DNA of 64,000 nt from Mycobacterium sp. D16R12 (GTDB taxonomy: Bacteria; Actinomycetota; Actinomycetes; Mycobacteriales; Mycobacteriaceae), in NCBI RefSeq assembly GCF_002013465.1, contig NZ_MAFC01000025.1:124001-188000 (forward strand), read 5' to 3'. The notes beneath the pieces were generated by a model. The model was not told the DNA's origin, ran no database searches, and saw nothing but the letters and a program-made list of their open reading frames with translations. Below, piece after piece: positions 1-7,407 of this stretch. Both the position numbers and the translations under genes were made by a program. The first letter of the stretch is position 1; each line of letters opens with the position of its first letter.

Positions 1-597
1 GATACTCGACGCACCATCGGGCGGGGGCTGTCGTGGCCGACGATGTCCGGATCGCCGTAATCCATCACGAGCCGGCTTCCCGGTGCACAGAGCTTTGTCA
101 GCTTCGTGAGTGTCGATTCCAGTGCAGGCATCGTCAGGTAGTAGGTGACGCCGAGCCACACCACCAGCGTCGGCGCGGCAGGGTCAAAACCGGAAGTCTC
201 CAAGCAGGTGATGAGGTCGTCGTGTTCGAAATCGCAGGGCACCCATTGCGGATGAATGCCATGGGGTTCCAGCAGGCGCCTCTTGTCTTGCTGAGTTGAC
301 GGCGCGTCGACCTCGAACACCGTGACGGTTAGTGATCCGACATGCGCACTGGTGGTGTCAAAACCCGCGCCTAGAATCACAACCTGCCCGATGCCGGACG
401 CCGCCGCTGCGCGCAACTCGTCATCGGACACCCGCCGTCGCAGTGGTGAGTCCGAGCCGGAACAGCGGATGCGTCACGAACCAGCCGGACTGCGGGTCAT
501 CGAGCAGGCCGCCGCGTTGCATGGACTCGGCGGCACGCTGCCAGGCGTTGAATTGCGCGGTCAGGCTTGCGGTTTGGTCGAGTCGACGTGGGGGCAT
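1..597 (-). pseudogene. Frameshifted, partial SAM-dependent methyltransferase gene (TIGR00027/LCMT-like family)
   Basis: Reading leftward from an ATG at 597, the first frame (MPPRRLDQTASLTAQF) matches the N-terminus of the intact methyltransferase at 49791-50687. It stops after 58 codons at 421-423. The rest of the family sequence continues in another frame that is open to the window edge: DDELRAA, the SAM-binding VILGAGFDTTS, FEVDAPSTQQDK, VPCDFEHDD and WLGVTYYLT. Compared with the intact paralogue, about 25-28 residues between the N-terminal segment and the DDEL segment are also missing, so a deletion plus frameshift fits. The only reasonable start for the downstream frame is GTG at 431. 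That would give a protein lacking the N-terminal segment, and such a product may still be made. The 3' end lies outside the window. I see the frame break directly; calling it a pseudogene is inference. Confidence 0.7.
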
Positions 598-639
598 ATC
601 GCGAGGATAGAAAGTCCGGCGGGCGCACGATGAGGCGTT

Positions 640-658
640 GGCACTATCTGGCAGTGCC
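640..658. repeat. Short inverted repeat between divergent genes
   Basis: GGCACT (640-645) and AGTGCC (653-658) form a perfect 6-bp stem around a 7-base loop, between the broken methyltransferase gene and the isomerase-fold gene. It could be an operator or simply chance. No function can be assigned. Confidence 0.25.
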
Positions 659-695
659 TGGCAGGCGGCGGCGGTGCTGGTCAGCGTGATCTTCC

Positions 696-701
696 TAGCA
701 T
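696..701 (+). promoter_or_regulatory. Probable -10 element of the isomerase-fold gene
   Basis: TAGCAT lies about 36 bases before the ATG at 738. This would give a leader of about 30 bases containing the strong Shine-Dalgarno AGGAGGA (730-735). No clear -35 is visible. Confidence 0.4.
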
Positions 702-737
702 GGCGAGTACACCCCGACTCCAGCCCCAGGAGGACAC

Positions 738-1343
738 ATGAAACCCCGAGAAATGCTGTGCGCCGAGCGCGCCAGCCTGGCCGAATTCCTGCACACGCTC
801 ACCGACGATGACTGGATGACGCCGTCGCTGTGTGCGGGGTGGCGGGTCCGCGATGTCGTGGCACATGCCAGTGTCGACGCGGTATCGCTGGGCGTGTATC
901 TGGGAACCGCGCTACGTAACCCATCGATCGACAAACTCAACGATGCGCTGGTGGAACGCACCGGGGACCTGTCGAATCAAGAACTGTTGCGCCACTTCGA
1001 GTCGGCGGTGCAACCCGGAGCCTTCGGCAAGATGGCGCCCGCGGCGCTTCATACCGACGCCATGGTGCATCAGCAGGACATCAGGAGACCGTTGGGCAAA
1101 CCGCGTGCCATCCCCACGGACCGGCTGATCTTCGCCTTGGATCATCCGGACTTCGGTGCTCACCCGAAGCGGTACACCAAGGGACTGCGGTTCGTGGCCA
1201 CCGATGTGGACTGGACCACTGGATCCGGGCCCGAGGTACGCGGCACCGGAGAGGCGCTGGTACTGGCAATGGCGGGGCGCCCGGTGGTGATCGGTGAGCT
1301 CGATGGCGAGGGCGTGGCCACCCTGTCCCAGCGGATGCGCTAG
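738..1343 (+). CDS. Mycothiol-dependent maleylpyruvate isomerase-family (DinB-like) protein
   Basis: A 201-residue protein of the MDMPI/TIGR03083 family. These are DinB-fold four-helix proteins that in actinobacteria often use mycothiol in isomerisation or conjugation reactions. The family pattern is visible: CAGWRVRDVVAHAS with His43 near the N-terminus, and LHTDAMVHQQDIRRPLG in the middle, which supplies the usual metal-ligand histidines. A C-terminal sterol-carrier-like region follows. The start is well supported by AGGAGGA just upstream. The 3' end overlaps the convergent membrane-protein gene by 4 bases. The substrate cannot be inferred; detoxification is plausible because most family members have unknown targets. 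Confidence 0.8.
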   Translation: MKPREMLCAERASLAEFLHTLTDDDWMTPSLCAGWRVRDVVAHASVDAVSLGVYLGTALRNPSIDKLNDALVERTGDLSNQELLRHFESAVQPGAFGKMAPAALHTDAMVHQQDIRRPLGKPRAIPTDRLIFALDHPDFGAHPKRYTKGLRFVATDVDWTTGSGPEVRGTGEALVLAMAGRPVVIGELDGEGVATLSQRMR

Positions 1344-2488
1344 GTGCGGGTGGCCGCGAGATAGGCGTCGCGGCCGGCCAGGCTGATCGCCACATCGGCG
1401 ATGAGTGGTTCGAAGAAGCGGCTGCGGTACTGGAGGTCGACGCTGCTGTTGACCGTGAAGTACAACCCCGAGAGCACTGCGACCAACAACGCCATGTGGA
1501 TCAGCGTCTGGGGCACTCCGATCCTGATTCCGAACCAGGTGCCCGCGCACGGCGGCGCGGCCCCGGATGCGCAGGCGGCCTCGTTTGACCACAGGGCCAT
1601 CACGTCGTGTGGCACCGCCACGATGCCCAGCAGCATGAAGAAGGCGAACACTCCGGCGGTGAAGAACGCGACCTGAATCGCCTGTGAAACCACCATCACC
1701 AGCAGCACATTGAGGCGTTCCGGCCAGCTCAAGGCCGGGCGCGGTGCGTCGTCGTCGGAGAGATCCGCCAGGGGTGTGCCCACCAGCAGTGATGCGGTCA
1801 CCGGCTGTCCGGCACGGTTCTCGCGCAGGCTGGATAGCTCGTCGCGCACCGTCACGGCCATGAAGGCCAATGCCGTAAGTGCCAGGAAACCGATTGTCTG
1901 CCAAAGCCTTTCCCTGGTGATGCGTGCCGACAGCTGCCAGAGCTCGCCCGTGAAGAACACCACCACGGTCAGCATGAGTAGCGGCAGCGCACGGGACATG
2001 AGTGTGGCAAGTGCGCCGAACTGCGTCGAGGCGTAACGCAGTGCCCACAGACCAATGGATCCGGCACCCAGATAGGTCAGCCAGATCAGCACCAGCGCGG
2101 CGAGCAGGAACGCGGGCATCGTCGCGACGGCCGATGTCCACGATCCGGTGTCGGCGAGGGGCAAGATGATCACGAAGATGGTGATGACGAGCCAGGACAA
2201 GGCGCGGCGCACCGAGTCGGCACGGACGGTGCCGAGGCGCTGCAGCGCCGTCAGCACCAGCGGCTGCGCCGCCATGAGCAGGGCGAGCACGATCAGCAGG
2301 ATCATCAGCATGATCGAGCGGGTGTCGTTGTCGGTGGAGAGCAATTCGTACAGCGAGACGCCCGCGCCGGCCACCCCGATCATGGGTGCGGCGCGGTCGA
2401 GGAGCTCACGTGAGCGCACCCGCCGGTCCAGCACCACGGGTAGCCCCCGGGACAGGAACCATTCGTGAACGTCCTCCAGATTGCGCAC
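1340..2488 (-). CDS. Polytopic membrane protein of unknown function
   Basis: 382 residues with a soluble N-terminus of about 60 residues and then roughly eight hydrophobic segments, for example MLMILLIVLALLMAA, WLVITIFVIILPLA, ALPLLMLTVVVFF and VLLVMVVSQAIQVAFF. A polar loop (SLRENRAGQPVTASLL and following) sits in the middle. No transporter or enzyme motif is recognised. The chosen start is GTG at 2488 and has no convincing Shine-Dalgarno, so an internal start is possible. It diverges from the sigma-factor gene, and the two share about 92 bases of upstream DNA holding the SigL-type promoter on the plus strand. It may be a conserved actinobacterial membrane protein; the function is unknown. 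Confidence 0.65.
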   Translation of the reverse strand: MRNLEDVHEWFLSRGLPVVLDRRVRSRELLDRAAPMIGVAGAGVSLYELLSTDNDTRSIMLMILLIVLALLMAAQPLVLTALQRLGTVRADSVRRALSWLVITIFVIILPLADTGSWTSAVATMPAFLLAALVLIWLTYLGAGSIGLWALRYASTQFGALATLMSRALPLLMLTVVVFFTGELWQLSARITRERLWQTIGFLALTALAFMAVTVRDELSSLRENRAGQPVTASLLVGTPLADLSDDDAPRPALSWPERLNVLLVMVVSQAIQVAFFTAGVFAFFMLLGIVAVPHDVMALWSNEAACASGAAPPCAGTWFGIRIGVPQTLIHMALLVAVLSGLYFTVNSSVDLQYRSRFFEPLIADVAISLAGRDAYLAATRT

Positions 2489-2535
2489 CCGATCATGATG
2501 ACAAGGCTGTTCGATGAGGCAAAACGGGCGTACGT

Positions 2536-2563
2536 TGAACCAATCGGGCGGTCGATTCGTGTA
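2536..2563 (+). promoter_or_regulatory. SigL-type ECF promoter upstream of the sigma-factor gene
   Basis: TGAACC (2536-2541), a 16-base spacer and CGTGTA (2558-2563). This matches the reported M. tuberculosis SigL promoter type (-35 TGAACC, -10 beginning CGT). The same hexamers and spacing recur at 3984-4011. It implies autoregulation, with transcription starting near 2570, only about 11 bases before the ATG. Confidence 0.75.
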
Positions 2564-2580
2564 ACCGTCGGAGGTGTTTC

Positions 2581-3120
2581 ATGGCGGATGGGCAGGCTGG
2601 GCCGAAAGGCATCGGCGTCAATGGCTCATCGGGTCTTATGCGGGCCTTTTATGACGAGTACGCAGGCCCGCTGCATCGCTATGTCATGTATCTGACCCAC
2701 GACTCGGCGCTGTCGGAGGACATCGTGCAAGAGGTGCTGTTGCGCGCCTGGCGGCATCCAACGCTGGTCAACCAGACGGAGGGTTCGGCGCGCGCCTGGC
2801 TCTTCACGGTGGCCCACAATCTGGTCCGCGATAACGCGCGTAGCTCCCGGTTTCGTAGTGAGATTGCCACCGCCGAGACACCCGAGTTCGCGTCTCCCGA
2901 CCAGGTGGATGCGACGCTGGACGCGTGGTTGGTCGCCGAGGCGCTGCGCACACTGTCCACCGATCACCGGGCCGTGATCCTGCGTGCGTATTACCGCGGG
3001 AGTTCAGTCGCCGACATATCCGCTGAGCTGGGGGTGCCCGAAGGTACCGTCAAATCACGCCTGCACTACGGCGTGCGCGCGCTTCGGTTGTCGCTGCAAG
3101 AAATGGGGGTCACGCGATGA
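2581..3120 (+). CDS. sigL: ECF RNA polymerase sigma factor, SigL-like
   Basis: A 179-residue ECF sigma factor. Region 2 runs from about residue 19 to 90 (AFYDEYAGPLHRYVMYL, SEDIVQEVLLRAWRHP, ARAWLFTVAHNLVRDNAR). Region 4 runs from about 130 to 172 (LSTDHRAVILRAYYRGSSVA, ELGVPEGTVKSRLHYG). Such factors redirect RNA polymerase to a small set of promoters and are held inactive by a membrane anti-sigma partner. That partner follows directly, overlapping by 4 bases. The start at 2581 has GGAGGT 5-10 bases upstream; Met20 (2638) is an alternative. Resemblance to M. tuberculosis SigL rests on the partner's RslA-like sequence and the TGAACC/CGT promoter in front. The name is likely but not certain. 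Confidence 0.8.
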   Translation: MADGQAGPKGIGVNGSSGLMRAFYDEYAGPLHRYVMYLTHDSALSEDIVQEVLLRAWRHPTLVNQTEGSARAWLFTVAHNLVRDNARSSRFRSEIATAETPEFASPDQVDATLDAWLVAEALRTLSTDHRAVILRAYYRGSSVADISAELGVPEGTVKSRLHYGVRALRLSLQEMGVTR

Positions 3121-3863
3121 CTATCGAACATGTCTACGCCGACTGGGATGCCGCCTATGTGCTGGGCGCGCTCTCGTCGACAGAACGGCGTGAGTACGAA
3201 CAGCACCTGGTCGACTGCCCCAGCTGCCAGCGTGCGCTGTCTGAGGTCACCGCCATGCCCGGCCTGTTGTCCAAGGTCGATCGCGGCTACGCCGAGAAGA
3301 TGGAACTCGAAGATCCGCCGGCGCTCGCGAAGCCGGCGACCAGCTGCCCGGTACAGGCCTTGTGGCCCAAGCTGCAGGCCCGGTGGCGACGGCAGAGTGC
3401 CATGCGCCGACTCGGCTACGTGGGTGCGGTCGCCGTTGCCGCCACCGTCGCGCTGACGGTCTCGTTGGTGCCGCCACCGTGGTATCACCGGCCCGCACCG
3501 ATGAATGTCGCGGCGGGTTCGTTGCCATCGGGTGAGCACTGGCTGCCGATGCGTCAGGTGACGCCATCGCCCCTGAGCGCGCAAGTGGCCATTGTTCGCG
3601 ACGGTGCCGGGACCCGTATCGAAATGTGGTGCAGTTATCCGGCGTACGGAGACGATGCTGACGACTCGGCGGCGCCGTACGCGCTGCGGATCGGTACCCG
3701 TGAGGGCGGCAACATCATCGCCAGCTCGTGGACGGCCAAGCCGGGCTCGGCGATGATGACATCGACCACCGTTCCGATGGCTCAGGATCAGATCGAGAGC
3801 GTCCAGGTGATCGACAATCACGGCGACGCGGCACCGCTGGTGTTCCTCGAACTGCGCCGCTGA
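3117..3863 (+). CDS. rslA: Zinc-binding membrane anti-sigma factor, RslA-like
   Basis: 248 residues. The N-terminal anti-sigma domain opens with DWDAAYVLGALSSTERREYE and carries the ZAS zinc motif HLVDCPSC (His30, Cys34, Cys37). One transmembrane segment lies at about residues 99-118, followed by an extracytoplasmic domain of about 130 residues. The family binds its ECF sigma partner in the cytoplasm and releases it on an envelope or redox signal. The N-terminus closely resembles M. tuberculosis RslA, which controls SigL. It is translationally coupled to the sigma gene by an ATGA overlap. The signal sensed cannot be read from the sequence. Confidence 0.82.
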   Translation: MTIEHVYADWDAAYVLGALSSTERREYEQHLVDCPSCQRALSEVTAMPGLLSKVDRGYAEKMELEDPPALAKPATSCPVQALWPKLQARWRRQSAMRRLGYVGAVAVAATVALTVSLVPPPWYHRPAPMNVAAGSLPSGEHWLPMRQVTPSPLSAQVAIVRDGAGTRIEMWCSYPAYGDDADDSAAPYALRIGTREGGNIIASSWTAKPGSAMMTSTTVPMAQDQIESVQVIDNHGDAAPLVFLELRR

Positions 3864-3983
3864 AGTCCATATCCGTCAGGCTCGCGATGCTTTGACGTGC
3901 CCATATCAGCGCTACCTGAAACTCGATTCATATTGTGCCATCACATGATTGAGATAGCTCGATCACTTTTTCTCGTGGATTGT

Positions 3984-4011
3984 TGAACCGGTCACGTGTG
4001 ACAGTCGTGTA
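3984..4011 (+). promoter_or_regulatory. SigL-type promoter of the four-gene cluster, leaderless
   Basis: TGAACC (3984-3989), a 16-base spacer and CGTGTA (4006-4011). Hexamers and spacing are identical to the promoter in front of the sigma-factor gene. The -10 ends 6 bases before the ATG at 4018, so transcription should begin at or next to the start codon, giving a leaderless mRNA. This directly links the biosynthetic cluster to the adjacent sigma factor. Confidence 0.75.
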
Positions 4012-4017
4012 CTAGTC

Positions 4018-5751
4018 ATGACCACGCCGATATGTGCCGGGAACGGGAACATACGAGTGGTTGACTGGCTCGCGCTGGAGCTGCGTCACCACGATGTCGA
4101 TTACATCTTCGGAGTCGACGGCGCCAATATCGAGGATCTCTACGATGCCGTGCACTACACACCCGGTATCGAAGCCGTCGTCGCCAAGCACGAGTTCTCG
4201 GCGGGCACCATGGCCGACGGCTACGCGCGCGCCACCTCGCGGATGAGCGTGGTGGCCGCGACATCCGGCGGTGGCGCTGTCAATCTTGTTCCCGCGCTTG
4301 CCGAATCATACGCAAGCGGGGTTCCGGTTCTTGCGATCGTGGGCCAGCCGCCCCGCCCGTTGGAAGGTAACGGCGCCTTTCAGGACGGGAGCGGGCGTGG
4401 TGGAAGCATGGACCTGCAGGCGGTTTTCCGTCCCATCTCCGGCTACTGCGCCCGAGTGGAGCACCCGGAAGAAATCGCCGAGGCGTTCGCCCATGCCCTG
4501 GCCGCGGTTCGCGACGGCCTGCCCGCGGTGCTCTTGATACCTAAAGATGTTCAGCAGGCCCGCCTGAGGTCCCTACCGCAGATGCGGGAGCCGCATGTTC
4601 GACCGGGAGCGGTGCCGGCCCAGCTCGCCGATTTCGCCGAGCATCTGGCCGATACGCCCGGCCGGATCTTGGTGGTGGCGGGCCCTGAGGTGGCGCGGCA
4701 CGACGCCCGTGACGAGCTATCGGATCTCATCGATCGTCTCGACGCCTTTGTCGCGGTGTCACCCGACGCCAAAGATGCTGTAGACGGCGAGGATCCGCGA
4801 CTGCTCGGTGTCATCGGGGTGATGGGACACCCAGCCGTGGAAAGGGTGATGCACCACGGTGTGACGTGTGTGTGCGTCGGCACCACCATGCCCGTGATGA
4901 CTCGTGGGGGCGTGGACTTCGCAACAACACCGGTGCTCTCGATCGGTTCGGCGACACCGCATATCGCATCGCGGCACCTGCAAACCGAGGATCTGGCGTC
5001 GACATTGGCCCAGCTCGCCGCGGCCCTACCGACACGCGCGGACTGCCCGGACAGTGAAACGATCTACGCGCCAGCTCATCTCGAACCACCCGCACATGAC
5101 GGCGAAGGTGTCAGGTACCAGGATGGCATGCATGTTCTGGACCGGGTGATCCCTGCGGAGGCGGATATCTTCGTCGACGCAGGCAACACCGGAGCCGCTG
5201 CGGTGCACCACCTGGGCGCCCGGCACCAGGGGCGCTACGTCGTGGCGCTCGGGATGGGTGGCATGGGGTACGCCTTCGGCGCCGGTATCGGCTCCGCGTT
5301 CGCGCGGGGCGGCCGCACCGTGGTGGTCGCTGGCGACGGCGCATTCTTCATGCACGGCATGGAGATTCACACGGCAATCGAACATCGACTGCCGGTGACT
5401 TTCGTCATCGTGAACAACAACGCACACGCCATGTGTGTCACCCGCGAACAGCTGTATTACGGAGGGCAATACAGCTTCAACCGGTTCTCGCCCTCACACA
5501 TCGGGGCCGGGCTGGCGGCAATGTTCCCTGGCCTGATGTGCCGTTCAGCCGACACGGTGGCCGATTTCGAGGCCGCCATGAATGCGGCGATGGCCCATAG
5601 CGGTCCCTCCGTGGTGGAGGTCATCTGCTCTACCGACGAGATACCCCCGTTTGGCCCGTTCTTGTCATCTGAAATCGCTAAGGAGAAAACACATGACCGA
5701 CACGATTACCGAAACATCCAAGCCCGGCCTGAAAGCCTTGCCCGCGCTTAG
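4018..5751 (+). CDS. Thiamine-diphosphate-dependent enzyme, acetolactate synthase-like
   Basis: 577 residues with the three-domain layout of ThDP decarboxylases and carboligases. The pyrimidine domain has the catalytic Glu59 (VAKHEFSAGTMADGYARAT). A central domain follows, then the diphosphate domain with the GDG...NN motif (AGDGAFFMHGMEIHTA, Gly439 to Asn467/468). These enzymes decarboxylate 2-oxo acids and may ligate the product to an acceptor. The sequence is too divergent to call IlvB, and no regulatory subunit gene is adjacent. It is first in a coupled four-gene cluster behind a SigL-type promoter; the start is supported by that promoter's position. The last 20 or so codons (59 bases) overlap the next gene, and the tail after IPPFGPFL looks non-conserved. 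The substrate is unknown. Confidence 0.8.
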   Translation: MTTPICAGNGNIRVVDWLALELRHHDVDYIFGVDGANIEDLYDAVHYTPGIEAVVAKHEFSAGTMADGYARATSRMSVVAATSGGGAVNLVPALAESYASGVPVLAIVGQPPRPLEGNGAFQDGSGRGGSMDLQAVFRPISGYCARVEHPEEIAEAFAHALAAVRDGLPAVLLIPKDVQQARLRSLPQMREPHVRPGAVPAQLADFAEHLADTPGRILVVAGPEVARHDARDELSDLIDRLDAFVAVSPDAKDAVDGEDPRLLGVIGVMGHPAVERVMHHGVTCVCVGTTMPVMTRGGVDFATTPVLSIGSATPHIASRHLQTEDLASTLAQLAAALPTRADCPDSETIYAPAHLEPPAHDGEGVRYQDGMHVLDRVIPAEADIFVDAGNTGAAAVHHLGARHQGRYVVALGMGGMGYAFGAGIGSAFARGGRTVVVAGDGAFFMHGMEIHTAIEHRLPVTFVIVNNNAHAMCVTREQLYYGGQYSFNRFSPSHIGAGLAAMFPGLMCRSADTVADFEAAMNAAMAHSGPSVVEVICSTDEIPPFGPFLSSEIAKEKTHDRHDYRNIQARPESLARA

Positions 5752-6397
5752 CGATATCGCGGCCGATGCCGGCACCGAAGACGCGCTGGCCGGGGTGCAT
5801 CGCATCGAGACCTCGCCACGTGAGAAGGCGACACCGATCATCATGGACATGATGCGATCGGTGTATCCGCACGATCAGGTGTTCGGCCCGTTTTGCACCG
5901 TCCAGGAGTATGTGGACTGCCCACCCGAGGAATTGCATCGATACCTGTCCGACACCCGTTCCCTGGAGGAGTGGACCTACAGCCTGCGCGGCTTCGAGGA
6001 GACCGATGAGCCCGGGCTGTGGGTCGCACACGACCGTTTGGGTTCGGACACGCTGATCTATACCCGCACCGAATCGAACGCCGAATCCGGAACGGTTGAC
6101 TATCACTGTGCCTGGGATCAGGGCGATCACCTGTGGATGGTCTACCTCATGCGTGTGGTCGACGCGCAGATCGTGCTCAACAAGCCGGGCTCCGTCGTGC
6201 TGTGGACCAACTGCCACCACCCGTTCTACGACGAGAATCCCTATCCGGAAACCGCTCCTCCACAACGTAAGCCGTGGGTGGGGGACTTCTGGGACATGTT
6301 CGGCGCAGGCCACCTGTTGGAGCTGCTGAATCTCAAGGCCATCGCCGAATACCGCCACAGCCATGGGCTGCCGATTGTTCCGGAGTGGATGAAATGA
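5693..6397 (+). CDS. Putative SRPBCC (START/Bet v1-like) fold protein in the SigL-linked cluster
   Basis: 234 residues. The start at 5693 is chosen because AAGGAGA lies 6-13 bases upstream, inside the preceding gene. After a tail of about 50 residues the sequence resembles an SRPBCC/polyketide-cyclase fold: FCTVQEYVDCPPEELHRYL, then DTRSLEEWTYSLRGFEE and alternating beta-type segments. A His/Cys-rich stretch, LWTNCHHPFYDENPYPE, near residue 175 could bind metal or line a pocket. The family binds hydrophobic ligands or catalyses cyclisation or dehydration. Here it could act on the KAS III-like product, but that is inference. It overlaps the ThDP gene by 59 bases and the next gene by 4 bases (ATGA). 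Confidence 0.6.
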   Translation: MTDTITETSKPGLKALPALSDIAADAGTEDALAGVHRIETSPREKATPIIMDMMRSVYPHDQVFGPFCTVQEYVDCPPEELHRYLSDTRSLEEWTYSLRGFEETDEPGLWVAHDRLGSDTLIYTRTESNAESGTVDYHCAWDQGDHLWMVYLMRVVDAQIVLNKPGSVVLWTNCHHPFYDENPYPETAPPQRKPWVGDFWDMFGAGHLLELLNLKAIAEYRHSHGLPIVPEWMK

Positions 6398-7407
6398 CCG
6401 TCAGCATATTCGATATCTCCAGCTATCTTCCCCAGAACCGCGTCAGCGCAGACTATTTCGCGCAGTATGCCAAGGACGATGACCTGGCCGAGAACGTCAT
6501 GTTCCGCAGCCCGGCCTACCGGCATCACGTCGCCACCGACGAGTCCGCGGTGGACATGGCCGAGCGTGCGGTCGCCGGACTCAAGGAGCGGCACGGCGAG
6601 GGTGTGCTGGACGAGGTGGACATTCTCCTGACACATACCCAGTTGCCCGACCTGCCCTTCGTGGGCTGCGGTGGGGAAGTGGCGAACCGGCTGCAGATCC
6701 GCCCCGAGTGGATTCTGGACGTGCACAACGGCGGCTGCGTCTCGTTCGTCCTGATGCTCAAGCTGGTGCAGCAGATGATGGCCTCGTCGAGCGCCCGGTC
6801 GGCGCTCATCGTGAACATGCAGAATGCGGCCGGCCAGATCTTTGTGCAAGAGCAGGTGCGCTCCACCGCGCAGGCCTCGATACCCGGAGACGGCGCCACC
6901 GCGGCGCTGATCACCCGCGACGGGGGTTCGCCGGTTTTGGGTATCGAGACGCGGAACTTCGGTGAGTTCGCGGGAGACATGACGTACGCGGTGACGCCTC
7001 ATCGCAAGTACTGGGAGGCCGGGCCGGGGCAGGGGCGGGTGGCATTCACCGAGCACAAGATCAGCAAGGTGCTGGCCCGTGGCAACCGAATGGTGCCCGA
7101 GGTGGCGCTGGCCGTCTGTGATCGAATCGGGGTCCCGTCAACGGATCTCGACGCGCTGGTGACCAACCAGCCAAACCGGATCTTCCTGCGGAACTGGCGC
7201 GATGCCCTGCAGCTGCCGCGGGAGAAGCACCCCGATACTTTCGATGAGTGCGGCAACCTGTTCGGGGTGGGTATTCCCCACACGCTCGATCAGGCGATCT
7301 CCGATGGGCAGGTCAAGGCCGGCGACACCGTGATGCTGGCGGGATTCGCCCATGCCGGCGACTACGCGGCCGCCGCGGCCGTGCGGTGGGGCGGGAGGGG
7401 CCTGTGA
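6394..7407 (+). CDS. KAS III-like (3-oxoacyl-ACP synthase III family) condensing enzyme with atypical active site
   Basis: 337 residues with the thiolase-fold KAS III pattern. Nucleophile Cys115 lies in LDVHNGGCVSFVL, the glycine-containing loop is SIPGDGATAALI, and the C-terminal Asn288 is in ECGNLFGVGIP. The normal catalytic His of the HQ(A/P)N motif is replaced: the sequence reads VTNQPNRIF, putting Asn258 at that position. The final loop, LAGFAHAGDYAAAAAVRWG, also differs from the usual glycine-rich one. KAS III enzymes condense an acyl-CoA with malonyl-ACP, while divergent members form esters or other bonds. Loss of His suggests non-decarboxylative acyl transfer, or a different proton carrier. 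It starts within the preceding stop (ATGA) and overlaps the aminotransferase gene by 4 bases. Confidence 0.8.
   Translation: MTVSIFDISSYLPQNRVSADYFAQYAKDDDLAENVMFRSPAYRHHVATDESAVDMAERAVAGLKERHGEGVLDEVDILLTHTQLPDLPFVGCGGEVANRLQIRPEWILDVHNGGCVSFVLMLKLVQQMMASSSARSALIVNMQNAAGQIFVQEQVRSTAQASIPGDGATAALITRDGGSPVLGIETRNFGEFAGDMTYAVTPHRKYWEAGPGQGRVAFTEHKISKVLARGNRMVPEVALAVCDRIGVPSTDLDALVTNQPNRIFLRNWRDALQLPREKHPDTFDECGNLFGVGIPHTLDQAISDGQVKAGDTVMLAGFAHAGDYAAAAAVRWGGRGL

Noticed and set aside
912..2141. Long minus-strand open frame over the isomerase-fold and membrane-protein genes
   Set aside because: It is a shadow: low-complexity, Arg/Gly-rich sequence with no domain, overlapping two real genes with clear families.
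4018..5751. Housekeeping acetolactate synthase IlvB
   Set aside because: No ilvN or ilvC neighbour, divergent sequence, and a SigL-type promoter with KAS III-like and aminotransferase partners point to a special pathway.
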